DNA from: Deinandra increscens subsp. villosa
Taxonomy: Eukaryota > Streptophyta > Magnoliopsida > Asterales > Asteraceae
DNA length: 64,000 nucleotides
Direction of reading: 5' to 3'
Assembly (NCBI GenBank): GCA_039602395.1
Contig: JBCNJP010000018.1
Coordinates: 2,356,001 to 2,420,000, forward strand
Shown here: one piece after another, positions 45,490 to 58,401 of the stretch
Position numbering within the stretch: the stretch's first letter is position 1
How the letters are laid out: each line of letters begins with the position of its first letter
The notes under the pieces: model-generated
Told to the model about the DNA's origin: nothing
The model's database searches: none
What the model saw: the letters and a program-made list of their open reading frames with translations, nothing else
Position numbers and translations under genes: made by a program

Positions 45490-46391
45490 GTGACGTGTCA
45501 TGCCCGCATCTGCTCAGAGAGCATGGACACAGAAGGGTCCTGGTGGTCATGTGATGCGATCCGTATCGACCCCTAGACAGCCAAAACCCTAATGTCACGC
45601 TATAATACGTTGTTAGCCTCATTTTCACCTCCTAATCACTCCCAAACGCCCCATCAGTCTTAGGGCTCTGTTCTTGATCATTTTGGGTCCAAAACCTTGA
45701 AGTTTGGTGTTCTAAATCAGATCCTAGCTTGTTTTTCGTTCCCGAACGTTTCTTTATCACCCGCATGTTGTTTTCTTTGATTTATATTGTTATAAAGTCA
45801 TCAAGCTCTTAACTTTATGCTAGATATAAGGTTCTTTGATGATGATATGATAATAATATGCATTGATCTAGTGTTTAGACATATAAAGATAAAATTTTGA
45901 TGATAAAAATGTGATTTTTATGGTGATTATGGTTATATATGTTAGATTGATATGGTTTTGCATGGATGAATAATTGATAAAGGTTGAGTTTTGATGCATA
46001 ATTCATGTCCTAAATGCTTGATAGCACTAGATCTATGATGGATATGTGACAAAGTCGCAAACTTTACTTGGAATCTTTGATAAAAATCTGTTTTTATGTA
46101 CATGCATGATAGAACTAGGGTTATGATAATCGATCCATGTTCGATCTATGATAATATGATTTTATTTATGTTGTTGGATCCAAATCGAATGATAAAGTTG
46201 ATGTTTGATTGAAAACTTGCATTAAAAACAATATATAAAATAAATATTTATTTTTAACATACGAAACGCGATCGTAAGGTATAGTAACTTGCATTTATGA
46301 TGTTGCGAATACTTTATATGACTTGAAATGTGCTAAACGTGGTTTCTGTGACTTAATGTGCAATAACATTGTGGCTTTGATGCAAACTTAG
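45490..46391 (+). mobile_element. Ty3-type LTR, part D, left piece
   Basis: U3-like sequence with a GATGCG word and a TATA-like GCTATAATAC near 45598, then an AT-rich region. It ends at CTTAG, the duplicated target of the young element inserted at 46392. The right piece resumes at 55183 and ends at 56499. The 5' end is not defined. Confidence 0.5.
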
Positions 46392-46872
46392 TGTGACAAT
46401 CCGACTCTTCAGGTCCTTTCAGGTCCTTTTCTTATTCAAATAAACTTAAACTGATATAAATGTCATGAGAACATTTACTTTAACTGTCATAAATGTTATG
46501 TGAACATTTATGTGATTGACTCATGTTGACCATATCATCTAGGGTTTGTGTACCCATCACTATACGAGCATACACACAAGGTCTAGACGTTTGATATTCT
46601 ATGATTTTATGTGAATCGTACGTTATGATTTCATGTGGACGTTTCATCATTTTATGTGGCGATTGAACTTATGATTTTATGTGATATACGTATATATATA
46701 TACATACACATTATATCTTATTATTTTATCTGATAAAGGGTCACGTAGTTATACTTAACGTTTTCATGATTTTATGTGAGGTTATACATTTATCATTACG
46801 ATTTCGGATTTATCATTTTTATGTGAACTTGAAATATATATTTATGATTGCATGCGTCGAATGAAGGATTGT

Positions 46873-46928
<56 letters not shown>

Positions 46929-48976
46929 CCGTTATACATTTATTATTCTTGGCATGCACATGTTCTCATAAGCCAACACCAAAGAAGGAGATTTCGGCCA
47001 CCGCGATCCGGAGCGGTCCGCCACTGTGTGACCACCATTCACCGCCTCGAACCTCTGTCCGACCATTTACATCCTTCTTCCGACAACTACTGTCACCGGA
47101 GAGTACCACGCCAGTGAAGAACAACTGGGTAATCGGCGGGGAGAGCTTGCTTTGAGTCACGGTATGAGATGCACCACCATCGTCTTTCGAAATCCGCTTC
47201 CATCTCCATTGAAGGTATTACTGAAACTCATTTGTTTTTACATAATCGCATGTCCCTGTTCGTTGTGGTGATGAGATTCTCGGTTTGTTAATGGCGGATG
47301 CGAGATTAGGGTTTTTCATTAAGGAAGAAGATGAGCGCTGGTAACTAGTTAAATGACTTTGAAAACAAAATAAAACCAAAGGAGCACTCATGTCCCAGCG
47401 GTTTAGTCATAGACCTTGTAACCTTATGGTCATAGGTTCGAACCTCCTCTACCCCAAAACTCTTATTTTAGTTCCTGTAATTCGATTCCTTAGCCACTGT
47501 GTATACAAAACCAATTGTGGCGGATGTCTTACCAAACAGAAGCCGTAGCCTAGTGGTTAGAGCGTTCATTTGTGATTGAGAGGTCGTGTGTTCGAACCCG
47601 GGTGACCTCACTACTTTCTTTCCCTTTATTTTTGTACTTTTTTATGCATTGGGTCAACTAAAAACTTGTTTAAAATGGTTTTCTTGGAATGTTTAAAGAT
47701 TCATAAACTATAAAATGGTTTAGAAAAATTATGAAAAAGTGTCGTTTTGTCTTGAAACACAAAAATACTCGGTTTTGATTTATGATTTATTATAAATCTT
47801 AGTTTTCTTTATCAATTCAATATATATATATATACGTTTTGATTTTATAAATTCTTTTTGAAACCTTGAGCTTAGAAAATATTAATACTATGATATATTG
47901 TATTATCGCGTTATTTTGATAATCGCTCGGATTGGCAAACGTGCCATACTCGACTTGTTCTAAACGTTATGATAACTCGTTTTCATCGTTTACATTAGAC
48001 TTAGTTGACTTAGACGTTTTGTATGAACACACACTTATACTCATATGCTCGTTAGGTGATTGATTGTTCTCGCAAGACTCATTCTTGCTATTTGCTGAAT
48101 TGTTTATCTGGAATTTTGCTGTGCACCCGAAGGTGAGTTTCACGGCCCCATTTTACTGTTTTAAATCCTGTTGGGGGAGATTAACATGCAAACACTTGAA
48201 CTGTTAGATAATTATATCACCTGAATGATAGTGGCACACTTATGATAAAGTCCTCACTTTGGAGTTACTATCAATGTGACATCAGCGGGAATTTATTTAG
48301 TAGATCTACTGGGTTTGACAGCCCCACCCGGGTCATTCACGCTGACTCGATTGGATATCGAACGGGTGTTATATACTTCTTAGTCTTAACGAGGCACAAT
48401 TGAACTTGTCGAGCTTCAGTAACTGGATAGCTAGTTTATCTAGTCAAACGTGCACTGATTTCTTGAAAATAGCCTAGCTAGCTATTGATATATTATCTGG
48501 ATTTTGAACATGAACTTGATTGTTGTTGAACAGACAACCTTGAACATAAACTTGAACTGTTGATGGACAGTTGTTTTACACTGAACTAGGACTGTTGTTT
48601 AACAGTCGATTTACATTAAACCAGAACTGATTTTGAACTGATAAACCTGTGAACTCACCAACCTTTGTGTTGACTCTTTTTAGCATGTTATTTCTCAGGT
48701 TGCAGATGTTCAAGTATCACGAGTACGCATGCATGAGTCTTGAAACACTTTTAATGTCTTTGAACAAGCCATGTCACCTTGGGTGACAAAGATTTTACAT
48801 AAGTACCTTTATGTATTTACGCTTCCGCATTTGTAAAACTCTAATTATATATTTTATTGAAATATGAAACGTTTTTATTAATTATTGGTCCTTTGGTGTA
48901 ACTAATGGACGGCGATCCTGGTTTGTCAGGCTCCCTACGGCGCGTTATCGCGCGTGGGATTTTTGGGGGTGTGACA
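46392..48976 (+). repeat. Left LTR of the Ty3-type element (2585 bp)
   Basis: Contains an ATTTTATGTG motif array (about 46590-46835), a long TA run (about 46877-46927), a GC-richer stretch (about 46975-47160), two tRNA-like heads (about 47390-47450 and 47535-47610) and a 3' part matching the right LTR from GCACAATTGAAC onward (48394). Confidence 0.85.
47388..47612 (+). repeat. Two tRNA-like SINE heads within the left LTR
   Basis: TGTCCCAGCGGTTTAGTC with GGTTCGAACC, and CCGTAGCCTAGTGGTTAGAG with GTTCGAACCC, have Pol III A and B boxes at tRNA spacing. Neither folds as an obvious functional tRNA. The second is followed by a T-rich tail. Confidence 0.45.
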
Positions 48977-51900
48977 GATTGGTATCAGAGCCATAGGTTA
49001 CAGCGAACTAAGATTCGTCTTAGACTGTAACTGTTTTGCATTAGTTGCGCTTAAACATTTTTCTCATGCATCGTGATACTCACTCCTACACGCACCTGGT
49101 TTACGATTTTATCGTTTACATCATCCAATTCCCTTATACTCACGGCCAGGAGCCGGTTAGTCTTGAGTTATTTCCCTTAACCTCTCTGAGTCGTGTACCT
49201 CTTGGTTAACCTCAATGGAAGACGGGACGTCGAACCAGATCAGAGAATAACATCTTCACCCTTGACGATTCTTTTGTTGCTCAGGATTATTCTGGATTGA
49301 ATAACTGCGCATAGTACCCATATTATGGACGTATGATGAATAAGGAAGGTTGTGTAATACCTCTACCTGCCCTTAAACCTTTCCCATAACTTAGGAGGTT
49401 CTTGTTATACCTGCCTTGCATATATTGCTCAACTCTCATGTTCAGGGAACGTAATCATGACGTGATTATAGTGCGATCATTCAACTTCGGTAGTAGCAGC
49501 ATTGTGTGGATTCAAGTGGTTTCCTATGGGGACACTTTTGTCTACCTTCGTTATCCTAATCTTTTCACATTTGCTCTGATCTTCTAAGATCTTCCCTTTC
49601 TCGTTTCTATCGCATGGTTGCGTTGAAAATGAAGCAACTTGAACGAGACTCTTATAAACTAAACAGTACGTGATGTGTACTGACTGATTTTCTTTCTCAT
49701 ATATAGAATTTGTGATCAGGTTGGTATGTGTAGTAATCATCCTATTTCTTCGAAGTAAGCTTGGGTCATTGTGATAAATCTTATTCAAATCCTCTTGAGC
49801 TAAATTCCTGGCTGACTCGCTTCGGGTGGGTCATTCCAATTAAAGCGAACATTTTATTCTCGAAACTTGCCTCTTTAACAAATTATGGGCAAGTAACATT
49901 GGATTAGTGACACATTCTTCATACCCACTCCGAGGATATCTCATATGTACTCCGCCGTACCTGGTAGCTGAAGTAAGAGGAACTAGGGTGACTATATAGG
50001 GTAAATTACAGTTACGGGTGCACACGTAAATGTAATTTGCAGTGTATGGAAATCCTAGAGAATCCTACTAGGCAAGCTAATGGTCTTAATTGGGAGCAAA
50101 TTTCTGTAATTTTTTTTTCTCGTGGGGCTGGATGTTGAGCCTGTTGAAATTCAACTGGATGATCGAAGTCATTTATCTTGTAAACGCCATCGCGCATGAT
50201 ATCATCTCTTATACATATGGATTCTAAATGTTAGTCTAGAAGGGGCACTGTTTAACTCGAGTATTTCAATGACAAGTATTCCTTAACTGCGAACACTCTC
50301 GACGAAATCTTCGACTGGTTTGAGCTCATCTCGAATCATAATTCTACCTTTGCGACTTTATCTACCATAAAAATCCCTGAAACTTTATGTTTGTGAGACA
50401 ACTTGTATATACATTCGCCGGAAGAATACCCTGACAACATTGGATAAATGAACTAGGTCAAGCATATACCGCGAGCATTGGAGCATATGTCTCTCAAATG
50501 GAGGTAATGATAGTGAAGAGTCTTCCTAGTTTCAAACTGATGACTTCCAATATTAACGTAATGACTGATCTGATTGGCCTTTTGAACCTGTGCGATTGAC
50601 TTTTGTCTGCATGATTCGAACCTTTTATGATTAAACAACCAACAATTTCTGATTCTTGCGTTTTTGTAATCCTTTATGTCTTGGATGAGCTTTCAAGCTT
50701 TGAACCGGAAAGTGTTACACCTTTGATTAGTTTTTCAAGTAGTTAACACCATTGATGATGAGACTACCTTGTGCTTCAATCGCAGTAACAATACCAAGTT
50801 TTTTTATTTTTATTTTATGGGAACCCTATTTACACCTATCAAGCGTGAACTTCTTGTTACCTACAACTAATTATAGCATCGACGTGTATTTTCCCTTCTT
50901 ACGCATTGAGTACACCAAGCTATCATTACATTTGTATATTTCTTAATGCTCCTGTCCTAACAGCTATCGATAAACTTCAGCTACACGAATCCTCACTGTC
51001 CTTTTCAGAAAACCTTCATTGATGAACCCCCAGCTCGAACTTAAACCTTGTGGCCTGTTTAAATTTTGATCGTCTTGAAATCCGAAGCTTTATTATATTT
51101 GCACTGTGCGTGCCAAACTCTCGACGACCTTCGCTAGAATGATAAACTCTACGCATCCTACTGGTCTTGTGAATGGAAATACCTGCACCTTTTGTTTGTA
51201 CAACGTATCGAGGTGTTAATCTCTCGCCCCTTTTACATTCTAGCGTAGGGGAGAAACTTGAAGTCCTCTATTTCCAATGAAAATATCCAGTGCGGTTTGA
51301 CTAATAGCTAGTAATGGTAGGTTGGTGGTACACTTTCAAGGTGCTGGTAGTGTGGTGAGTTAGTTGTGGTACACCCTATATATAAATATTAATGGCTCGT
51401 TGAATGTGGGACCGGTACCGGACCAAGGATTGACTTTAGAGTCATACACAAGAGCCTCATCTTCCATCTAACGAGATTGGGTCCTCGACAAAACTGCTTA
51501 ATGCTACTTTCTCAGAGATTACGAATATCCCTAACGTATTTCTACCAAAAGAGACATACCCGAAATAATCAAACTTCATGCTTTCAATTGTCCGAGTCTG
51601 GAAGAAAACCTTCCTAAAGCGAATTTCTTGGCACGATTTAGACGTTATTTCTGACCCAGATGAACACCAACGTTTTGAAAACACGAGATTTTCCCTTATG
51701 AATGGCAACCCACCTGATCGAATGATCAACTCCAACTTTTAGAAGCATGTGTTAAGAAGTAGATCGACTTTCATTTAAGGGACGCTACTTTTGGGTCTAC
51801 TGTCTTGTTTTTATAAACCCTCTGGCCTTCACTGAGGTGATAGCCCTGATCCTTTGCTATGGAACACCCGATTTGATCTTTTGACCCGCGGTAAACTTGC

Positions 51901-54053
51901 ACTAAACCCTAGCAAAAATGCATATATACAGGCAACCCAAGCCAAAGCCACTTTTGAACATTCGAATGTTTTTGTTTCGCAGACACCCTTTTATAACACT
52001 TTTGTACCCTATCTTACTTTTGGAGACCATTTGAACCGATGTTTTGACAAGAAAGGAATCATGACACATCAGGCGTAAGGACATCAAGGAGATTGAGCAT
52101 GTCGGTGAGCTTAAACAATGAAAATTTCTCTAACGAGACATGTACTCTATTGGATTGTATAACCGATGACGCGTCCATTTTGATATCTAGTTATGAGAAT
52201 TTCTTGAAAAGTCCTGTCAGGCACGCTATATATTCCTCTCTGAATTTATACTATCCATTACGTTACTTGCATCCTCCATGCTGGTATCTTCGCCGGTGCC
52301 AGTTTAAACTCACATGTCTTTCTTGGAATATGTAGTTGCAACTATCATAAGCTTGTTATCCCTTTGCTTACTCGAATTCACGAACTAAGCCATTGTCGCT
52401 TTTTCTTTATTTGTTATTCTCATGCTTGATGCAATGCGAATTCCTACAGAGCACCTTTCAATATTCGATATCTTATAGTTTACACTTTTATTTTGTGGGT
52501 TCTTCACTCTAAATTCTTGGATTCTTTAGCAAGGTAATGTGCATGATGGTATGTTGTGTGATACTGAACTCTAACTTGAAATTTGAACCTAATTATCTAT
52601 GTGATTTCTTGAATAATTCTTAACAAAATTGAGTAATTTTTTTTTAAACAAATTGCTACGTGTTACCTTTTGAATGGTAGTGGGCTCTTGATTGGATTTC
52701 TCTTTAGACCTCAGCCCTTTTGTTAAAAATCAATGTGGTGCAAGTTATGTTTAGTATGTGAGCAACCGTTTAAACATTTTAACCATGATCAATAGTTAGT
52801 TTGCTTCTGATCTTCTCATGTGAAATGTTTCTAATATATAAGTGTTTGTGCATACTAAAATTTGAGAATCTAATACGATGTTTAGGATATATAAGTTGAC
52901 TAATCAATGATGTGCTGATTTAAACATAAGTTGCGTAGAATTGCATGGTTAGTTATGTGTATGAAACGTGTTAGGAACCAAAAAATGACATGTTATGAAG
53001 GTATTAACTTGATTAAGTATGAAAGCGATACACCATATAAGGTCCTATGTCTCCTACCTCGGTGGGAATGACAAGACTGTGTGAAGTTGCCCCGTCAACT
53101 TTGCACGGTATGGGTTGTGTTGGTTAGTTTATGAACTTATATGCTAGAGATATGTCATGTTAGAGTCGTATGCTAGTATATAACGTGCTGAGACAATTGT
53201 ATGCATTGTATGGTAAAACCTTCATGATAGATTGCATGCTAGTATGCATTGACCATATCAATCGTTAAAAGAAGCCTTCATAGAGAATCTAATGTCATCT
53301 GAATCATTACTGCATAAAAAGTGATTTTTGAATGTTTTGTGAATCATGTGAACTTAATTGATCATAACACCATAAAGTACTAAATTAACCAATTGGTCCT
53401 CACGTTAACTTGATCAATTTTGTGTAATTCTATGCTAATTTCTGGTTGGTAGGCAAATTTAGACGTTTACGCTTTCGTTAGAAAACGTGTCTATTAGACA
53501 AACATTGATTGACTTGATGCACACATAATTTCCTCGTACTCAAATACGACGCGAAATGGGAATCTCACTCCCCGCATTTAGTACAATAGTTGGAGACTAT
53601 TCAGATGTATTATGATTCTTATTCGTAATGAAATTTTGATTTCGGATACTTATGTATCATGTTACTCTGGTTCGGCCTTGCCACTCAACACGATCCTCGT
53701 AATGTGGTTGTTTAACTCTTCTCGTAGGAGAACGCTACATAAGAATATCATTTTCTATACCTTTGATTTGAATTCTTTTCAAAATCCTTAAACATTTGAC
53801 ATCTTCTAAACATCGGGCACACATTCTTGATCATAAAATTCTTGACTCCTTCTGGAGCAGGAAAACCGGGATTCTGTCGATACATTGCCATCAATTCCAT
53901 TCTTAAATCAGTATTACCGATTTAAATTTCGGGACGAAATTCTTTCAACAAGGGGATGATGTGACGACTGAGAAAATTTTTATTTCTTTTGTGACCAACT
54001 TGTTAACCACGTTATTCAATTTTCGGGACGAAAATTCTTTAACAAGGGGATAC
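48977..54053 (+). other. Interior of the Ty3-type element, non-coding by eye
   Basis: 5.1 kb without a recognisable domain on either strand. A fragment near 53040-53110 (GGGAATGACAAGACTGTG) matches the LTR D sequence at about 55330-55365, so LTR-derived pieces are embedded. TTTCGGGACGAAATTC near 53932 and again at 54020 resembles the duplicated end of plant Gypsy pol regions. Possible pol scraps (VEPVEIQLDDRSH near 50130) are too short to assign. Confidence 0.45.
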
Positions 54054-54534
54054 TGTGACAATCCGACTCTTCAGGTCCTTTCAGGTCCTTTTCTTATTCA
54101 AATAAACTTAAACTGATATAAATGTCATGAGAACATTTACTTTAACTGTCATAAATGTTATGTGAACATTTATGTGATTGACTCATGTTGACCATAGCAT
54201 CTAGGGTTTGTGTACCCATCACTATACGAGCATACACACAAGGTCTAGACGTTTGATATTCTATGATTTTATGTGAATCGTACGTTATGATTTCATGTGG
54301 ACGTTTCATCATTTTATGTGGCGATTGAACTTATGATTTTATGTGATATACGTATATATATATACATACACATTATATCTTCTTATTTTATCCGATAAAG
54401 GGTCACGTAGTTATACTTAATGTTTTCATGATTTTATGTGAGGTTATACATTTATCATTACGATTTCGGATTTATCATTTTTATGTGAACTTGAAATATA
54501 TATTTATGATTGCATGCGTCGAATGAAGGATTGT

Positions 54535-54598
<64 letters not shown>

Positions 54599-55182
54599 GC
54601 ACAATTGAACTTGTCGAGCTTCAGTAACTGGATAGCTAGTTTATCTAGTCAAACGTGCACTGATTTCTTGAAAATAGCCTAGCTAGCTATTGATATATTA
54701 TCTGGATTTTGAACATGAACTTGATTGTTGTTGAACAGACAACCTTGAACATAAACTTGAACTGTTGATGGACAGTTGTTTTACACTGAACTAGGACTGT
54801 TGTTTAACAGTCGATTTACATTAAACCAGAACTGATTTTGAACTGATAAACCTGTGAACTCACCAACCTTTGTGTTGACTCTTTTTAGCATGTTATTTCT
54901 CAGGTTGCAGATGTTCAAGTATCACGAGTACGCATGCATGAGTCTTGAAACACTTTTAATGTCTTTGAACAAGCCATGTCACCTTGGGTGACAAAGATTT
55001 TACATAAGTACCTTTATTGTATTTACGCTTCCGCATTTGTAAAACTCTAATTATATATTTTATTGAAATATGAAACGTTTTTATTAATTATTGGTCCTTT
55101 GGTGTAACTAATGGACGGCGATCCTGGTTTGTCACGCTCCCTACGGCGCGTTATCGCGCGTGGGATTTTTGGGGGTGTGACA
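54054..55182 (+). repeat. Right LTR of the Ty3-type element, internally deleted
   Basis: 1129 bp. It matches the left LTR up to the TA run (about 54539-54595), then jumps to GCACAATTGAAC (54599). The missing part includes ancestral LTR sequence, since its CCGAAGGTGAGTT to GTTGGGGGAGA segment has a counterpart in LTR D near 55650-55705. So the right LTR lost sequence, rather than the left gaining it. Confidence 0.8.
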
Positions 55183-56499
55183 CTTAGCTCGTATGCGAAA
55201 AATATATATTTACCAGAAAAGTAATAATTATGTGACGCATGCTATCATCATGTAATTGCCTAGTTTTGTATTTGCATGTTATTGGTCAAATTAATTATGA
55301 GTTATACGTATGTACAAGTCGTAAGTCTCCCGTCTCGACGGAAATGACAAGACTTTGTAAGATCGCACCGTCAAACTTACATCGTATATACGGGATAATG
55401 TCGTAATAAATTGTGACGTATTTGTATTTGTTGCCACATGACATGTTATATATGATATACATGTTAGGATAAATATTAAAAAACCTAAATTGATCACCAA
55501 TATGTATTCGAGTCAACTTGTATGTTGTTCGCGCGTTGTCCGGACAGTCAGTCAACAGAGTCAACACTAACACTGATATGTGTCTTAGGTGAAGTCTAAG
55601 GGGATTCACTGCTTTTCGTCGGTTGATTATTCTGATTACTAAATTTACACCCTAAGGTGAGTTCACTATCCCACTTTTTAACTGTTTACGCTATTGGGGG
55701 AGAAGACATACAGTAACTTTTGTTTTACAAACTTAAACTTGATGTTATATACCAAACTTCATAAACCGTGGATGAATCTGTTTGCTATGAAAGTCCTTCT
55801 GCTATTGTGAACCATGAATACTTGATAACAGGGAATTATGAGGTAGATCTACTAGGCCTGACAAGCCCTACTCGACCACTGGGAGTGGCACGAGTATTAT
55901 ATTATCTCTAGCTTGGCCATACTTGCAAACGGTATGGTTAGATGGGAAAGTAGTTGTCAGTAATGGTGTCACAAACCCTATGGTGTGATAATAATCTTAT
56001 GGACTAGCTATCCACGGGTATATAAATCAGCTTTCTCGGGTGAAGTCCTTGCTTGGGTTAGGCCTCGATGAGGGTAACCTATTATTTACTAGTTTTTTTA
56101 TAAATGTTTATTTATCCGCTTTTTAACTTGTGAACTCACCAATCCTGCGTTGACACTTGTTAGTATGTTTTTTCATAGGTCCTTAGGAGGTACGCTAAGG
56201 AGAACGTTTAGGATCATGTATGGTTCTTTAGTTGCATGATTGTTAAACATTAATTACCTCTTAACACCTTGGGCTTGAAACTGTTAAACTTATTATTGTT
56301 TATTGTCGCTTTCGCAAAACTAAACTTGATTTAAACTTTGTAAATCTGATAAACTATTCTAGAACTATAACTGTTGAAAATGATTTTGAAACATTTTGTC
56401 TAGCATATAGAGTGTTTGGTGTGTCTGGCGACTCAGATCCTGGTATGTCATGCCCTCGTTCACGTTGATACTCCGCGGGTGGATTTTAGGGGTGTGACA
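55183..56499 (+). mobile_element. Ty3-type LTR, part D, right piece
   Basis: Continues from 46391 and ends GGGGTGTGACA at 56499. Shares CTAAGGTGAGTTCACTATCC, TGAACTCACCAA, ATGGACGGCGATCC-type words and the terminal GGATTTT..GGGGTGTGACA with the younger element's LTR, but is diverged. Its last bases supply codons to the minus-strand frame 56460-56786. Confidence 0.6.
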
Positions 56500-56786
56500 T
56501 TTAGGGCCTTGAGAATGTTTGCAATTGCTTGCATCTTTTCGAGATAGGTTTTGTCCATGTCTATCATGACCAGAAGGACAAGCTCACGAACGAAACTTTT
56601 GGGCAAAGTCATCAGTTTCTTTGTGACCACACTGCTTGTTTGCGTTATTTCCTTAAGACTCTTAAAGTTTTGTCTTAAAACATCTATAAGCAGCATTTCT
56701 TTGTTGAACTCCAACATTATCTGTCTGGTTAACTTTTGTTTGAGGGCAACATCAGCATCTGTGACGGTGGATGATGAGGATGCCAT
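56460..56786 (-). pseudogene. Gene fragment (MASSSST...), 3' end replaced by LTR
   Basis: A 108-codon frame starts MASSSSTVTDADVALKQK and contains a helical, Leu/Lys-rich region (LTRQIMLEFNKEMLLIDVLR, KTYLEKMQAIANILKALN). The last 12 codons and the stop lie inside the LTR end at 56499, so the native 3' part is missing. No known domain is recognised. A second MASSSST-starting fragment lies 0.5 kb away on the opposite strand. It could be a truncated gene or a captured piece; expression is unknown. Confidence 0.4.
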
Positions 56787-57263
56787 TTTTTGACGGTTGG
56801 TTATTTGTTTTGGACTTGATGTGTGACGTGATTTGAAGGTAGTGGGAAGAGGCTGTGTAGCGTGATTCTTGAAACATAATCGAGTGTCTGTCTTATAGGG
56901 ATGACGAGTCTTCCCAATTAGTAAATGCTCACCTACCTTTAGTTCATTGCGTGTTTAATGTTGACGGGTGAGGGGGGGGGGGGGGGGTGAAAGTGTATTA
57001 AGTGTTGGGTTTCACTTAATTGGAAACATGTTCAAATACCTTGAAAACGTAAATACGTATCCGTGTATGTTTGTGTGTGTATTTTTTAGGGTTTTTATTT
57101 TTGTATTTTTTATATTTTTTTTATATTTCTGTCAGTGCATCTGTTTATGTTCCCTCCAGTTTTTATGTTTATATGTATTGGTGGTTTTGATGGAATTCAT
57201 TTTATACGCAAACTTAACTTACTCAACTTTCTACTTCTTTCCCTTCTTGTATTAGTCTCTAAT
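56787..57263. other. Spacer between divergent gene fragments
   Basis: Potential shared promoter region of the two fragments. It includes a run of 16 or so G (about 56971-56987) and T-rich sequence. No element ends are seen. Confidence 0.35.
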
Positions 57264-57549
57264 ATGATGGCTTCTTCTTCGTCAACCAGCGAGGGTTCTT
57301 CACAAGTGACCAAGGTGCTCGAGGAGTTGCAGGCAAGGGAAGCCTAAGAGGACCTGATTGTGTGCAATTCTTTTGGCATGATGATCAGGCTTAGAACAAA
57401 CAACATGCAAACGCACATTGGGATGCTCAAAGAGCTTGTTGATCATGAGATCATCACCCCTCTGTCATGCAAAGTGCTGCCACTATTTACATCACCCAAC
57501 AACTTGAGTTGAAGGAGGAGATCCACTCCCTTCTTTGTTGTGTTATGGA

Positions 57550-58175
57550 CAATGTTTTAAAAACCGGATTTTTAAACCGGACCGGTCTTGTTCATAAAAG
57601 GGTTCAACCGGTTGAACCGGGTTGACCCGGACGGTCGAACCGGATTGACTAATCAAACCTATAAATTGATAATATACAGTTTATAAACTTTCAACCACAA
57701 CAAATATAAAAAAAAAAACTTTAATAAAGCCAAAAACAAATTACAATCATCAAAAATAATATCAATAATAACTTCGATTTATAGCCGATCACTTCAAGAG
57801 TCTCATCCAAGTTCGTCGATTGTACCCCAAGTCCGTCGATCGTCCCCCCAAGTTCGTGGATTATGGGGTTTTTTGTAGCACCTTTTTAGTTTTCAATGGA
57901 ACGTGAACCGTGAACGTAACCCTACTTTTTTGTAACGCATTTCCTGCCTTTCTTTAGATTAATTTAAAATAAAAAACTAAAATAAATTAAAAAAAAACCA
58001 AACCCGGTTCAACCCGGTTCCGGGTCCGGGTTTTTACCTGGTTGAACCAGAAAAGCCGGCGGTTCACTTTCTGACCCAGTATTGCTAAAAACCGGTTATA
58101 ATCGAACCGGAAAACCCACCGGTTTCCGGTTCAACCGGTTGAACCGGCCGGGTTAATCCGGTTTTTAAAACATTG
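57550..58175. mobile_element. 626-bp hAT MITE (AACCGGTT family), copy 2
   Basis: Terminal repeats CAATGTTTTAAAAACCGG and CCGGTTTTTAAAACATTG, identical to copy 1 at 10208-10628, with the 8-bp duplication GTTATGGA (57542-57549 and 58176-58183). Subterminal AACCGGTT-type words are dense at both ends. The middle is longer than in copy 1 and unrelated by eye. Confidence 0.93.
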
Positions 58176-58213
58176 GTTATGGACATCATCATTAAGAAGA
58201 TGAAGGTCAAGGC

Positions 58214-58401
58214 CAGTGGCGAAGGATATAAGGGGCGGGGAGGGGCGCCCGACCCCCCGAATTTTTTTTTGCGATGTAACGAGTATATAACTTTCGTGTA
58301 GAAATTTTCGATATGCTCCGGTTTCGACCCCCCATATTAGTTGTGAAATTTTTTTATATAGATCCCGACCCCCCACTAGTTTTTTTCAAGCTTCGCCACT
58401 G
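58214..58401. mobile_element. 188-bp hAT MITE with CAGTGGCGAAG ends
   Basis: Ends CAGTGGCGAAG and CTTCGCCACTG with a perfect 8-bp duplication GTCAAGGC (58206-58213 and 58402-58409). Interior has repeated GACCCCCC(A/C) blocks. The CAGTGGCG start is typical of plant hAT MITEs. Confidence 0.92.

Larger units (their letters stand above)
46392..55182 (+). mobile_element. Young Ty3/Gypsy-type LTR element without recognisable pol
   Basis: The left LTR 46392-48976 and right LTR 54054-55182 both start TGTGACAATCCGACTC and end GGGGGTGTGACA. The target duplication is CTTAG (46387-46391 and 55183-55187). The primer-binding region is TGGTATCAGAGCC (48980 on). The 3' priming tract AACAAGGGGATAC precedes the right LTR. 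Shared LTR parts differ at only a handful of positions. The right LTR lacks about 1.47 kb present in the left. The interior shows no gag, protease, RT or integrase frame; the longest frames are about 100 codons and unrecognised, so it is LARD-like or heavily rearranged. Confidence 0.85.

Noticed and set aside
46871..47155. 94-codon frame starting in the TA run
   Set aside because: The start is a microsatellite (YIYIYI) and the rest has no recognisable family; it lies in an LTR.
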